From DAOUJW01 sp965218945 (GTDB lineage Bacteria; Chloroflexota; Dehalococcoidia; Lucifugimonadales; UBA2985), in assembly GCA_965218945.1 (NCBI GenBank), contig OZ244718.1, positions 1,240,001-1,304,000 on the forward strand: a DNA stretch of 64,000 nt, given 5' to 3'. A program made the translations under genes and the position numbers. The stretch's first letter is position 1. Every line of letters starts with the position of its first letter. Positions 42,231-51,601 of this stretch are shown one piece after another. Below the pieces are notes generated by a model. That model was not told the DNA's origin. It worked only from the letters and a program-made list of their open reading frames with translations, and did no database searches.

Positions 42231-43084
42231 GTCTTCATCCCCAGCTCTTCCCTGATTCCCTTCAGGACGTCCACGTTGTCTTTGTCCGGGCCCTTGCCTT
42301 CCGCCCCCGGCACCTCCAGAAGGAACGGGACATCCCTGAAGGCGGGGTGCCCCATGATGACCCGGAATCCCTCCACGCCCATGTGCCCCTCGCCGATGTT
42401 CTCGTGTCTGTCCACGCTTCCGGCAAAGGGTATCTTGCTGTCGTTGGCGTGCACCGCCGCCAGGTTGCCCAGCCCAATCTCTCGGTCGAACTCCTCCATC
42501 GTCCGCTCAATGCCGTCCTGGGTCACGATGTTGTACCCCGCAGCAAAGAGGTGCTGCGTGTCCAGGCAAACCTTCACCTGCGGGCTGGCAACCGCCTTCA
42601 TCAGCCGGCCTATCTCCTCGAACTTGGAGCAGATGTGGTCTCCCATACCGGCGCTGTTCTCAATTGCGAGAGAGACGTTCTCCGGGGATGCTTCCAGCAC
42701 CTGCGCCATCGCTCTTACGGCCTGGTCGAAGACGCCGTCGTAGCCCGCCCCGCGGTGGCTGCCGGTGTGGAAGATGACTCCCGCAGCGCCTATCTCTCCC
42801 GCCGCCTGCATGTAGTTGGTGAGCGCCCCGACGGACTTTTGCAGGTTCTCCTCCGTGGGACTGCCCAGACTGACCAGGTATATGCAGTGGAGGAACGTGG
42901 GTGCTATGTCCGCCTGGATCGCCTTCTCCTTGAACTTCTCTATAAGTGGAGAGGCAATCGGCTTGAAGGCCCATCCCTGGGGCGACGAAATGAACATCTG
43001 GATGGCCTCTGCGCCCATCGCCTGGCCACGGTCAATTGCTTTGTCCAGCCCTCCGGCGGAGGAAACGTGGGCTCCCACCTTCAT
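42227..43084 (-). CDS. nfo: Endonuclease IV (AP endonuclease)
   Basis: The product has 285 residues. The TIM-barrel enzyme has the family motifs: MKVGAHVSSAGGLDKAIDRG, AIQMFISSPQGW, VIFHTGSH, LAIENSAGMG, KVCLDTQHLFAAGY, VHANDSK and HENIGEGHMG. The His, Asp and Glu residues in these blocks bind three metal ions. It cleaves the phosphodiester 5' to abasic sites. The gene is single, convergent with the DUF167 gene, and divergent from the alcohol dehydrogenase gene 167 bases away. Confidence 0.96.
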   Translation of the reverse strand: MKVGAHVSSAGGLDKAIDRGQAMGAEAIQMFISSPQGWAFKPIASPLIEKFKEKAIQADIAPTFLHCIYLVSLGSPTEENLQKSVGALTNYMQAAGEIGAAGVIFHTGSHRGAGYDGVFDQAVRAMAQVLEASPENVSLAIENSAGMGDHICSKFEEIGRLMKAVASPQVKVCLDTQHLFAAGYNIVTQDGIERTMEEFDREIGLGNLAAVHANDSKIPFAGSVDRHENIGEGHMGVEGFRVIMGHPAFRDVPFLLEVPGAEGKGPDKDNVDVLKGIREELGMKT

Positions 43085-43251
43085 GGCGCCTCCTTATCGG
43101 TCGTCAAGTTGTAGACCCATTATAGTACGACGACGCCCGCAATCGAAGGGCATGTGAGAATGTCCGGGCGCAGCCTCTCCTCAGGGTGAGAGATATGCTA
43201 TGCTGGTAGTCTAACTACGGACTGCCACAGAAAGACGAGGTAGACACAACT

Positions 43252-44280
43252 ATGAAAGCCCTTGTCCTGGAAGAAGCCGGAGAGATACCTAGACTCACCA
43301 TTGAGGAGAGGGACATCCCGTCCCTGGACGCCAAGGACGTGCTGGTGAAGGTGCACGCCTGCGGCCTCTGCTACCACGACGTGCTGGTTATGCAGGGCGT
43401 GCTGCGCCGCGGGGTCAAGGAGAGGGTGGTGCTGGGCCACGAGATCTCCGGCACGGTGGCCCAGGTCGGCGACTCGGTGGAGGGGTTCAAGGTTGGAGAC
43501 CCGGTGGCCTCCATCTTCACGGAGCCGTGCGGCTACTGCGACCAGTGCCGTCGGGGTATGGAGCAGCGGTGCGCCAACGGCCGCGGCATAGGCCACAGAA
43601 TAGACGGCGGGCTGTCGGAGTACGTGAAGCTCCATGAGAACGCCCTCGTAGCTCTATCGGAGGGCACAGACCTGGACGGGGCCAGCCTGTACAGCTGCCC
43701 CATCGGAGTGGCCTACAACGCTATCAAGGACGTGGCCGGGCTTCAGGCCGGGGAGCGGGCTCTTGTCACGGGGGCCGGAGGAGGCTTGGGGGTACACTCC
43801 ATTCAGATAGCCAAGGCCATAGGGGCATCGGTCTTTGCCGTCACCACCTCGCCGGAGAAGATGGACCGCCTGAGCGAGGTGGGCGCGGACGAGGTGCTTC
43901 TGGTGGATGACCTGGATTTCAGCGAGCTGGTGATGGCTATGAGCGGAGACGAGGGCGTCAACGTAGTGGTGGAGAACGTGGCCGGAGTGACTTTCAACAG
44001 CTCCTTCAGGAGCCTGGCGCAGTTCGGCAGGATGGTCATTGTGGGAGCCATCGGGCCCGGTCAGTTGGCGCTGAACCCGGCTGAGATCATATTCAGAGAC
44101 GCGCACATTATGGGGACCGGCGGCTCGACCCGCAAGCAGCTGCGAGAGGTGGCCGACCTCGTGGAGAAGGGTCACATCCGCCCCGTAGTCTCCCAAAGCT
44201 TCTCCTTTGACGAGGCGCTGGAGGCTTACAGGGCCATGCTGAACAAAGAGACCTTCGGGCGGGTTACCATCAAGCCGTAG
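43252..44280 (+). CDS. Zinc-dependent alcohol dehydrogenase (MDR family)
   Basis: The product has 342 residues. The catalytic zinc region has CGLCYHDVLV and GHEISGTV. The structural zinc lobe has four cysteines in CGYCDQCRRGMEQRC. The nucleotide-binding motif is VTGAGGGLGVHSIQIAKA, and a following DDLDF is compatible with NAD(H). It is a typical medium-chain dehydrogenase for alcohols or related substrates. No partner gene indicates the substrate. It is read away from endonuclease IV and convergent with secF, which lies 25 bases beyond the stop. Confidence 0.9.
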   Translation: MKALVLEEAGEIPRLTIEERDIPSLDAKDVLVKVHACGLCYHDVLVMQGVLRRGVKERVVLGHEISGTVAQVGDSVEGFKVGDPVASIFTEPCGYCDQCRRGMEQRCANGRGIGHRIDGGLSEYVKLHENALVALSEGTDLDGASLYSCPIGVAYNAIKDVAGLQAGERALVTGAGGGLGVHSIQIAKAIGASVFAVTTSPEKMDRLSEVGADEVLLVDDLDFSELVMAMSGDEGVNVVVENVAGVTFNSSFRSLAQFGRMVIVGAIGPGQLALNPAEIIFRDAHIMGTGGSTRKQLREVADLVEKGHIRPVVSQSFSFDEALEAYRAMLNKETFGRVTIKP

Positions 44281-44305
44281 GGAGGCGCTTGGATCCGGGC
44301 GACTA

Positions 44306-45250
44306 TTACCTGCCCCTGGACGGGATTGGCAGAGGCAGCCTGCGGAAGAGCTTGCCAATGTCGCCGCTCTCCCACGCCAGGAGAGCCTGGCTGGCGATCC
44401 AGATGGAGCTGTACGTCCCGACGATGACGCCTACCAGGAGCACTACAAGGAAGTCCCGGATGGTAGGCCCGCCGAATAGCAGCAGCGCCATGATAGCGAA
44501 CAGAAGCGTGAGGCTGGTGTTGAAGGAGCGTCCCAGTGTGTCCTGAATGCCGATGTTGATAGCGGAGCCCAGGTCCCTTCCAACGCCTCTTATGAGGTTC
44601 TCCCGTATGCGGTCGAAGACCACAATGGTGTCGTTGACGCTGTAGCCAATGACCGTCAGGATGCCGGCGATGAACAGGGCGTCAACCTCGAAGCCGAAGA
44701 TCCGCCCGAATATGGAGTAGACACCCAGCACCACTACTACGTCGTGGACAAGGGCGATGATGGCCGATATCCCGTATCTGAGTGGAGACGGTACTCTTCG
44801 GAAAGCCCAGGTTATGTAGACCATGATGGCTATCGAGGCAATGAACACGATGATGATGGCGTTGCGCACCGTCTCAGTGGCGATGCTGGGAGAGACTGAG
44901 AACAGTTCCGAGCTTTCAACGCTGGATCTCAGGCCCGACTCAAGGCCGCTGACTATCATCTCCCTCTCGGAAGCGCCACCGCCCTCGGACTCCTCCAGGA
45001 GTCGGGTGCGCACGAAGAAGCTCCTGTCGTCCAGGCGCTGGACTACGGCATCGGTGTGGCCCAACTGGTTCAGCTGTCCGCGCAGGTCCTCCTGCTCCAC
45101 CCCCTCTGCGAACTCCAGGGTCATTGAGGAGCCGCCGGTGAACTCAAGTCCCGCGTTGAGGCCGCCGGGCGCCACCAGCGATGCGATGCTCACAAGAGCT
45201 ACAACAAATGAGGCGAGGAAGAACCAGTGCCGCTTACCTACAAAGTCCAA
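44306..45250 (-). CDS. secF: Protein translocase subunit SecF
   Basis: The product has 314 residues. Six membrane segments flank a periplasmic domain: the first (WFFLASFVVALVSIASLVA), then GLNAGLEFTGGSSMTLEF, and a C-terminal set with the family motif GYSVNDTIVVFDRIRENL. With SecD it uses the proton-motive force to finish protein export. The start lies 6 bases after secD, so the two form an operon. The end is close to the convergent dehydrogenase gene. Confidence 0.97.
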   Translation of the reverse strand: MDFVGKRHWFFLASFVVALVSIASLVAPGGLNAGLEFTGGSSMTLEFAEGVEQEDLRGQLNQLGHTDAVVQRLDDRSFFVRTRLLEESEGGGASEREMIVSGLESGLRSSVESSELFSVSPSIATETVRNAIIIVFIASIAIMVYITWAFRRVPSPLRYGISAIIALVHDVVVVLGVYSIFGRIFGFEVDALFIAGILTVIGYSVNDTIVVFDRIRENLIRGVGRDLGSAINIGIQDTLGRSFNTSLTLLFAIMALLLFGGPTIRDFLVVLLVGVIVGTYSSIWIASQALLAWESGDIGKLFRRLPLPIPSRGR

Positions 45251-45256
45251 AGCTGT

Positions 45257-47107
45257 TTATCTCCTGTCTCCCAGCGGCGATCCTGGCCCGGGAGCTACGT
45301 CTATTCTACCCACTGGCGCATACAGAGATAGGAACCGCCCCAGGGGTGTGATTGCAACTATCCGCAAGAGTGTGCGGGTCACGGTGAGCGCCGAGAACAT
45401 GCTCATGGCCACTCCAATAAAGAGGGTGACGGCGAACCCGGTCACCAGGCCCGTGCCCAGGCGGCTGCCAAACCAGAAGAGGATGGCGCATGTGATGAAA
45501 GTGGACACGTTACTGTCACGGATGGCCGGCCAGGCGCGGTTGAATCCCGTCTCCGTGGCCGCCATGAGGGAGCGTCCGCTTCGCAACTCCTCCTTGATAC
45601 GCTCAAAGATGAGGATGTTGGCGTCTACGGCCATTCCAAGGGACAGGATGAAGGCGGCTATTCCTCCAAGCGTCAGTGTTATGGGCCAAAGCTTGATTAT
45701 AGCGATGACTATTACCGCATAGGCTACCAGGGCGATGCACGCCACCACCCCGGGCAGCTTGTAGTAGAGGGCCATGAACAGCAGGACTATCCCCAGACCT
45801 ATCAGCCCTGCGACAACGCTCTTCCTCAGGGAGTCCTCTCCCAGGGTGGCGTCCACCTCCAGCTCCTGGATAAGCTCCAGTGGAACCTGAAGGCGCCCGG
45901 ATTCCAGCTGAATTGAGATGGTGCGTACCCGTTCAGGAGTGAAGTCGGGGCTTTGGATGAAGGCCCGGCCGCCGGAAATGACCTGGCGCGCTATGGGGTC
46001 AATGAGCAACTCGTCGTCCAGGAAGAAGGCCGTGCGACTGGTTGTGCCGGCAATATCCTGTGTGTGCCTTGCGAATATCCTGGCTCCATCGCCGGTGAAC
46101 TCAATGTTCACTATAGGTATCCCCAAGGTGGGGTGAGAGCCGGCATAGGCCCGCGCCAGATCGTCGCCCGTAAGGTTGAGGGGAGTGTCCACGTGGTACT
46201 CGGGGTCTTCGCACCTCTGGGTGATATCTGCGGGGTCGTTGAGGCAGGTGCGTTCCATAAGCTCCAGTCGCGCCGTCTGCCCAATGAGCCGCTTGGCCTC
46301 CTCAACCCCTCCCGTTATCAGGAAAGAGAGGTCCTCTATATTGGAAGAGCTCAGCGAGGGCAGTTGCAACTGCAATGCTTCCAGAAGGGCAGTCTCCTCA
46401 CCCGGCTCCAACGAAGGTATCTCGACGGTGAACGAAGTGTCCGATTGCCTGATGACAGCCGCGTCCTCCCGGCCCACGGCGGAGCTAACGACGTCGACGT
46501 CCATCGGGGCTGAGAATTCAAGGGTCATGGCGACGGCGGGAAAGGCTTCTTCCAGCGCCTGCTGAATCTCGTCTCGCTCGGCGATCCGGATCTCGTTTCC
46601 ATCGGCGTCAATCTCCCGCGGTCTGAGGGAAGGAAGCTCGATAACATAGGAGCGGTTGTCTTCCTGCTCAATGAGAGCGTTGGAGCGTCCCAGATTGCCC
46701 AAAACGGTGCTCAGCTCCTCCGTCCCCACGTTCTGGTGGAAGGCGACCCTGGCTTTGGTTGTGCCCACACCCGGAAGCTGCACCAGCACCCGGTCCGCTC
46801 CCATGCTCTGGATGATAGGCTCGGCGACTCCAAAGGCGTTGACGCGCCGCTCTATGGTCTGGATGACCCCTTCCATCTGGTCCGAGGTTGGCGACTCGCT
46901 GCCATCTTCGGGTAGGGCCTGGTAGACCAGGTGGCTTCCCCCTTCTAGGTCCAGACCCAGTCGTAAGCCCAGGATGCTGTCTGAGCCACGGACGAAGTTG
47001 ACGCCCCCGGCTGACACTCGTACCTCCTGGATAGCAAGAGATGTCGCGGCAAGGGCCACGATTATGGCGACCAAGATGAAACGTTTCAGGGGGAATCTTC
47101 GCATCAA
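45257..47107 (-). CDS. secD: Protein translocase subunit SecD
   Basis: The product has 616 residues. A first membrane segment is followed by LGLRLGLDLEGGSHLVYQAL (periplasmic P1 entry), a large periplasmic domain, and C-terminal membrane segments with GMAVDANILIFERIKEELRSG, the conserved SecD motif. AAGGAAGATTG stands before the ATG. Its own promoter is visible upstream (47134-47161), separated from ftsZ by a hairpin, so secDF is probably a separate unit. Confidence 0.97.
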   Translation of the reverse strand: MMRRFPLKRFILVAIIVALAATSLAIQEVRVSAGGVNFVRGSDSILGLRLGLDLEGGSHLVYQALPEDGSESPTSDQMEGVIQTIERRVNAFGVAEPIIQSMGADRVLVQLPGVGTTKARVAFHQNVGTEELSTVLGNLGRSNALIEQEDNRSYVIELPSLRPREIDADGNEIRIAERDEIQQALEEAFPAVAMTLEFSAPMDVDVVSSAVGREDAAVIRQSDTSFTVEIPSLEPGEETALLEALQLQLPSLSSSNIEDLSFLITGGVEEAKRLIGQTARLELMERTCLNDPADITQRCEDPEYHVDTPLNLTGDDLARAYAGSHPTLGIPIVNIEFTGDGARIFARHTQDIAGTTSRTAFFLDDELLIDPIARQVISGGRAFIQSPDFTPERVRTISIQLESGRLQVPLELIQELEVDATLGEDSLRKSVVAGLIGLGIVLLFMALYYKLPGVVACIALVAYAVIVIAIIKLWPITLTLGGIAAFILSLGMAVDANILIFERIKEELRSGRSLMAATETGFNRAWPAIRDSNVSTFITCAILFWFGSRLGTGLVTGFAVTLFIGVAMSMFSALTVTRTLLRIVAITPLGRFLSLYAPVGRIDVAPGPGSPLGDRR

Positions 47108-47133
47108 TCTTCCTTAGCGATAAAGTCTACTAT

Positions 47134-47161
47134 ATTCTACGCAACAAAAATCAAAAGGCAA
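47134..47161 (-). promoter_or_regulatory. Promoter of secDF
   Basis: On the minus strand TTGCCT (47161-47156), a 16-base spacer and TAGAAT (47139-47134) precede the secD ATG by 26 bases. The surrounding stretch is A/T-rich compared with its neighbours. Confidence 0.55.
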
Positions 47162-47189
47162 GGGTTTCTGCCAATCTCTCAAGACGCGG

Positions 47190-47219
47190 TGAGGCCACCT
47201 ACCAATTTAGGTGGCCTCA
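47190..47219 (-). terminator. Inverted repeat between ftsZ and secD
   Basis: A 12-bp perfect stem (TGAGGCCACCTA / TAGGTGGCCTCA) with a 6-base loop lies 31 bases beyond the ftsZ stop. Neither strand has a T-run after it, so it is a weak terminator at best, or a stabilising structure for the ftsZ message. Confidence 0.45.
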
Positions 47220-47250
47220 AGAATGCTCCCGTTATTTGGACGGGATATTT

Positions 47251-48339
47251 CTAGTAGATCCTCGCCCTCCTCTTGTTGTTGTTCTGCCTTCTGAGGAATG
47301 GGGGGATCTCCAACTCAGCGTCGTCGTGGATAGCGTCCATGACAAGCTGAGAGATGTGGTCGTCGTCATTCTGAGGGACGCGCTCCTCTGTAGAGAAGCC
47401 GGTGGCAATAATTGTGATCTTTACCTCGTCCTCCATTTTCAAGTCGGTGACCATACCGAAGAAGATGTTCGCGTCTGGGTCAGCGGCCTCGCGGATTACA
47501 TCGGCGGCCGCCTGGACCTCTAGGAGAGACAGGTCTGTTCCCCCGGTGACGTTGTAGAGTATTCCCTTGGCGCCCTCAATTGACACGTCCAAGAGAGCGC
47601 TGCTAACGGCGGCTCTTGCGGCGTCGGCGGCTTTGTTTTCACCGGCGCCGCGACCGATGGCCATCCACGCAGCCCCTGCGTTGCTCATTACCGTCTTCAC
47701 GTCGGCAAAATCGAGGTTGACCTCACCGGGCACCGTCACAAGCTCTGCGATGGACTGCACGCCTTGTCGCAGCACGTCATCCGCCAGGCGGAAGGCGTTC
47801 TCCATTGTCACCGTCTCGTCGCATACGGCGAAAAGACGATCGTTGGGGATGATGATCAGGGTGTCCACCTTCTCCTTCAGCCGGGCTATGCCCTCCTCGG
47901 CCAGCTTCCGGCGGCGGCTTCCTTCGAAGCTGAATGGCTTTGTAACGACGGCTATAGTGAGGGCCTCCGCCTCTCTTGCTATTTCGGCCACCACCGGCGC
48001 TGCGCCGGTCCCGGTGCCGCCGCCCATGCCTGCCGCCACAAAGACCATGTCTGAGTCCTTTATAGCCTCATACAGCTCTTCGCGGCTTTCCTCGGCGGAA
48101 TCCTTGCCCTTGTCGGGGTCTCCTCCCACGCCCAAGCCTCGGGTCAGCTTTTCCCCCATGCGGATTCTCAAGGGTACTTCGGAACGCATGAGAGCCTGGG
48201 AATCGGTGTTGACACCGACGTACTCCACTCCCTGGACCCGCTCCCTGAACATCCGGGAGACTGCGTTGCAGCCTCCCCCGCCTACCCCCACAACCTTGAT
48301 CCTGGCTATACCATCGTTCTCATAAGACTGGCCCGCCAT
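47251..48339 (-). CDS. ftsZ: Cell division protein FtsZ
   Basis: The product has 362 residues. IKVVGVGGGGCNAVSRM opens the GTPase domain; the tubulin signature GMGGGTGTGAAPVVAE, NDRLFAVCDE and the T7 loop region NLDFADVKTVM are all present. A short linker ends in the conserved tail EIPPFLRRQ, which contacts FtsA. The protein polymerises at midcell to form the Z ring. It follows ftsA by 15 bases. Unlike most dcw clusters there are no mur or ftsW genes between. Confidence 0.98.
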   Translation of the reverse strand: MAGQSYENDGIARIKVVGVGGGGCNAVSRMFRERVQGVEYVGVNTDSQALMRSEVPLRIRMGEKLTRGLGVGGDPDKGKDSAEESREELYEAIKDSDMVFVAAGMGGGTGTGAAPVVAEIAREAEALTIAVVTKPFSFEGSRRRKLAEEGIARLKEKVDTLIIIPNDRLFAVCDETVTMENAFRLADDVLRQGVQSIAELVTVPGEVNLDFADVKTVMSNAGAAWMAIGRGAGENKAADAARAAVSSALLDVSIEGAKGILYNVTGGTDLSLLEVQAAADVIREAADPDANIFFGMVTDLKMEDEVKITIIATGFSTEERVPQNDDDHISQLVMDAIHDDAELEIPPFLRRQNNNKRRARIY

Positions 48340-48354
48340 AATACTCCTCCTTTG

Positions 48355-49587
48355 CTATACCTGTGACTTACGTGAAAAAATGCTTAGCCAGTGCTTTCCA
48401 CGTTGGCTGCGCTTGGAGTGACCATTGCCGTTGGCCCCGTGTTGCTGTTTTGCATCCCAGAGGAGAAGACCCAGAGCTGTAGCGAAGGAGGGGTCCTCCA
48501 GGTCGTCCGGGACCCATGTCGACGCTGTGGGCACGCCGATCCTTACCGGCCCCGGCCAGATGTTGTTTGCCAACTCTTGCAGTCCGGACAGCTTCGCCGA
48601 GCCCCCCGTCAGAACGAGTCCTCCGGGGGGAACGCCTTCCAAACCGGAGACGCTCACCTCTCTGCGGATGATACGCAGAAGCTCGTCCATTCTCTCATTG
48701 ATTACCTGGCACAGGTCCTGCCGTGAGACCAGACTTGCGTCCTGATTCCCAAACCCCGGCAGGTTTACGTCCTCCTCAGGGTCTACCGAATCGGGGATCG
48801 CGTGGCCGTACTGGAGCTTCGCTTCCTCGGCTGCCAGGAAGAAAGTAGTAAAGGCTATGGATATGTCACGAGTTAACTGAAAACCGCCCACGGGAATGAC
48901 CTTGGAGTGCCAGATGCTGCCGTCCATGAATATGGACACATGAGTGGTGCCTCCGCCGATGTCGGCCAGGACCACGCCCATTTCCCGCTCATCCTCGGAA
49001 AGGACGGCCTCCGCGCTGGCCAGAGGGTCCATTATCAAGCCCTTGAGCCTGACCTTGGTCCTGTGGAAAGCCTCTACAAGGTTGTCTATAGCGGTGGGGT
49101 CTCCCATAACCACGTGGCTCTCCACTCCGACAGAGGAAGCGTACATTCCAATGGGATCGCGTATGCCCCAGGAGCCGTCCACGGAGTAGTCCCTGGGTAT
49201 CACGTGGAGTATTCTGGAGTCGTTTTCGTTGTGATTGGCGTAGCAAGCCCGAAGCACCTGCTTCAAATCCTCAGAATCTACCGGGCTGTCGTATTTGCGA
49301 TTGCCCAGAGAGGCCCGGGAATTGACACAACTGATGTGGGAACCGGATACACCTGCACAGACGGAAGTTACGCGTATGCCGGACTGGGCCTCAGCCTCGT
49401 CCAGGGAGGCCTGGATTGCCTGATTGAGTTCGGCAATGTTGCTGACGGTGCCCTTCTGCATTCCTCGCGATGGCACGTTTCCGACACCCAGGACCTGCAT
49501 ATCGTCGGGTCCCTGGGAGCGTCCGATGAGAGTACAGACCTTTGATGTGCCTACATCTACAGCAACATGTAGCGTTTCGTTCTTCAT
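48355..49587 (-). CDS. ftsA: Cell division protein FtsA
   Basis: The product has 410 residues of the actin-like ATPase fold. AVDVGTSKVCTLIG (phosphate 1), DIGGGTTHVSIFMDGSI (phosphate 2) and LVLTGGSAKLSGLQELA (adenosine) motifs are visible, and the SHUTTLE-like 1C domain carries VTSVCAGVSGSHI. A basic amphipathic end (GKHWLSIFSRKSQV) should anchor it to the membrane. It ties FtsZ filaments to the inner membrane. A 134-base spacer separates it from rsmH. Confidence 0.96.
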   Translation of the reverse strand: MKNETLHVAVDVGTSKVCTLIGRSQGPDDMQVLGVGNVPSRGMQKGTVSNIAELNQAIQASLDEAEAQSGIRVTSVCAGVSGSHISCVNSRASLGNRKYDSPVDSEDLKQVLRACYANHNENDSRILHVIPRDYSVDGSWGIRDPIGMYASSVGVESHVVMGDPTAIDNLVEAFHRTKVRLKGLIMDPLASAEAVLSEDEREMGVVLADIGGGTTHVSIFMDGSIWHSKVIPVGGFQLTRDISIAFTTFFLAAEEAKLQYGHAIPDSVDPEEDVNLPGFGNQDASLVSRQDLCQVINERMDELLRIIRREVSVSGLEGVPPGGLVLTGGSAKLSGLQELANNIWPGPVRIGVPTASTWVPDDLEDPSFATALGLLLWDAKQQHGANGNGHSKRSQRGKHWLSIFSRKSQV

Positions 49588-49721
49588 CTGTTATACCTCC
49601 CTTGGGTATATGGCTTCCCAAAAGAGAATCCGACTGGCGTTGGGGGTGAGGTCTCCGGGGCGAGAGGGTTTTTACCGCAAAGATTTAGCTACTTGGCGTC
49701 TGCCCCAGTTAGGCCTAGTAT

Positions 49722-50675
49722 TTAATACTCCGGCGACCTTACCCCCATACCAGTACTTGGATCTGTAGAAGGGTTGTCCCCTTCTAAAATGCGCTCCGCC
49801 ACCCGTAACCGGGCGCTTCGACTTCTTGGGTTTGTCCGGACCTCCTCTTTGGAGGGGGGAATAATCCTTATGTTGTCCCTGTGCAAGGTTCGGGCTTTCC
49901 TGTCGGCGTATCTCAGGAAGAGCTTCACAATACGGTCCTCCAGGGAGTGATAGCTGATAACCACCAGCTTGCCGCCGGCTTTGAGAAGGGAGACCGCCTG
50001 TCCCAGAACACTCTCCAGGTTGTCCAACTCCCTGTTCACCTCTATGCGAATGGCCTGGAAAGTGCGTGTGGCAGGGTGAATGCGGCCTAAGGGACGCCTC
50101 GTTGCCCTCTGCACTACTTGGGCGAGCCGGAGAGACGTGTCGATGGGCCTGCTGTAGACTATTGCCTTTGCAATCCGGTTTGACCTTCGCTCCTCGCCGT
50201 AAGTGGAAAGGACTCTGGCAAGCTCCTCGCTGGAGTACTCGTTGACCACGTCCCAGGCCGTGAGCTCCTGCCGGTTGTCGAACCGCATATCCAGGGGCTC
50301 CTCAGTGCGGAAGGAGAAACCCCTTCCTCCACCTTGCAGCTGTAGCGAGGAAAGGCCCAGGTCGAACAGGATCCCGTCGACCGGAGTGAATCCGTGTCTC
50401 TCGGCTACCTGTTCCAGGTCCCGGAAGTTTTCGTTTACCAAGACTGAGGAATCTCTGTATGACCACAGAACCCTTTCCGCCGTCTTGAGAGCCTGCAGGT
50501 CCATGTCTATGCCCAGCAGCCTGCCGCCCGGAGAAGCGGCCTCCAGGATAGCGGAGGCATGACCACCTTCACCCACAGTGCAGTCTACGTAGCTGCCGCC
50601 AGGCTTCACCTGGAGGGCAGACAACACCTCTTGCACCAGGACAGGAACGTGGTAAGGCATAGCAATCACACTCAT
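49722..50675 (-). CDS. rsmH: 16S rRNA (cytosine1402-N4)-methyltransferase RsmH (MraW)
   Basis: The product has 317 residues from the ATG at 50675 (MSVIAMPYHVPVL). AdoMet motif YVDCTVGEGGHASAIL, then DGILFDLGLSSLQLQ, and the C-terminal VVISYHSLEDRIVKLFL with IIPPSKEEVRTNPRSRSARLR (conserved order) define the family. It methylates C1402 of 16S rRNA. The start overlaps the mraZ stop by one base (TAATG), giving strong coupling. Confidence 0.95.
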   Translation of the reverse strand: MSVIAMPYHVPVLVQEVLSALQVKPGGSYVDCTVGEGGHASAILEAASPGGRLLGIDMDLQALKTAERVLWSYRDSSVLVNENFRDLEQVAERHGFTPVDGILFDLGLSSLQLQGGGRGFSFRTEEPLDMRFDNRQELTAWDVVNEYSSEELARVLSTYGEERRSNRIAKAIVYSRPIDTSLRLAQVVQRATRRPLGRIHPATRTFQAIRIEVNRELDNLESVLGQAVSLLKAGGKLVVISYHSLEDRIVKLFLRYADRKARTLHRDNIRIIPPSKEEVRTNPRSRSARLRVAERILEGDNPSTDPSTGMGVRSPEY

Positions 50676-51118
50676 TAGCGTTCCTCGGACGTCTCGGCTA
50701 TAAGCCAGGCCTCCTGCTCCAGGGACTCGCTTTCCTGGAGCCACGCCTCTTTGGACCATATCTCAAGGAAGTCTCCCATACCTGCGATGACCACCTCGTC
50801 GTCTATCTGAGCATAGCTTCTCAGTGAGACCGGCAGGAGCACTCGCCCCTGTCTGTCGGCCTCCAGCTGATAAGCGGATGTAAACGTTACTCGTCGCATT
50901 CTTCTGTTCTTTGCCCTGTTCATTGGGAGATTGGCCATATCGCTGGCCACTGCTTCCCATCGGGAAGGTGTGTAGACGGAGATGCAACGGTCGTATCCCC
51001 GAGTGAGAACAACGCCTCCTCTGAAGGCGTCCCGGTAGCGGGCCGGGAGGGATATGCGACCCTGGGGGTCCACCCGGTGCTCCTGCTCTCCGAAGAATGT
51101 AAAAAGACCACTTTGCAC
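50675..51118 (-). CDS. mraZ: Transcriptional regulator MraZ
   Basis: The product has 147 residues with two AbrB-like SpoVT repeats: FGEQEHRVDPQGRISLPARY and FTSAYQLEADRQGRVLLPVSL. In other bacteria MraZ represses its own dcw operon by binding TGGG repeats before the gene. A GTG start (51118) behind GGTGAAATAAG is used. It heads mraZ-rsmH-ftsA-ftsZ. A promoter lies at 51161-51189. Confidence 0.94.
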   Translation of the reverse strand: MQSGLFTFFGEQEHRVDPQGRISLPARYRDAFRGGVVLTRGYDRCISVYTPSRWEAVASDMANLPMNRAKNRRMRRVTFTSAYQLEADRQGRVLLPVSLRSYAQIDDEVVIAGMGDFLEIWSKEAWLQESESLEQEAWLIAETSEER

Positions 51119-51160
51119 CTTATTTCACCAGAAAAACCCTATTTGTTCCTAACGACTCCA

Positions 51161-51189
51161 AAGTTACCATACAACACCTCTTAATGCAA
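51161..51189 (-). promoter_or_regulatory. Promoter of the division cluster
   Basis: On the minus strand TTGCAT (51189-51184), a 17-base spacer and TAACTT (51166-51161) lie about 43 bases before mraZ. A second possible -35 (TTGACA, near 51249) lies farther upstream. I see no clear tandem TGGG operator repeats, so autoregulation cannot be shown. Confidence 0.45.
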
Positions 51190-51320
51190 TACCCGTTTTG
51201 AGAAATCTGGGGCCAATTCCCGGCGAAAAACGGGGTTAACGCTGAGTTGTCAAGGGCCGCTTTTAAGAGCGGCGAGCGGGCCGTTCAGACGTAGTTTAGT
51301 GCGTAGCGGACAGATTTTAG

Positions 51321-51599
51321 CTACGGAGTTATCCTGAGGAGTTGGGGCGACGTTTTGGGTATCCGCTCAATGGCTCCACGGGCTTCCAGGTCAAGTTTGA
51401 CCGTCTCTACGTACCACTTCACTGAGCCGTCAAAGCCGCCTTGGAGCCTCTGCTCTACGCCCTTCACCAGGTCGGTGTGGGTCGTATCTCCGGCGGCGAG
51501 GGTGTCGATGATCGCTGCCCTCATAGCATCGTACTTCCGCTTGCTGATGTTGACGCCCTTCTTCCCCAGAGGATGCCGCGTCAGTATCCGCTCCTCCAT
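51321..51599 (-). CDS. Small DUF6958-like protein
   Basis: The product has 92 residues. HPLGKKGVNISKRKYDAMRA, then a winged-helix-like HTDLVKGVEQRL and SVKWYVETVKLDLEARGAIER resemble a small conserved bacterial family of unknown function. The fold looks like a small helix-turn-helix module, and the lysine- and arginine-rich N-terminus may contact nucleic acid. It starts 2 bases after trmD and shares its operon. Confidence 0.75.
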   Translation of the reverse strand: MEERILTRHPLGKKGVNISKRKYDAMRAAIIDTLAAGDTTHTDLVKGVEQRLQGGFDGSVKWYVETVKLDLEARGAIERIPKTSPQLLRITP

Positions 51600-51601
51600 A
51601 T

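Noticed and set aside
50290..50340. Copy of the DUF2298 hairpin repeat inside rsmH (similar gagaaaccccttcc stretch)
   Set aside because: The stretch encodes a conserved RsmH segment (RGFSF) and lacks the palindromes; the likeness is by chance.
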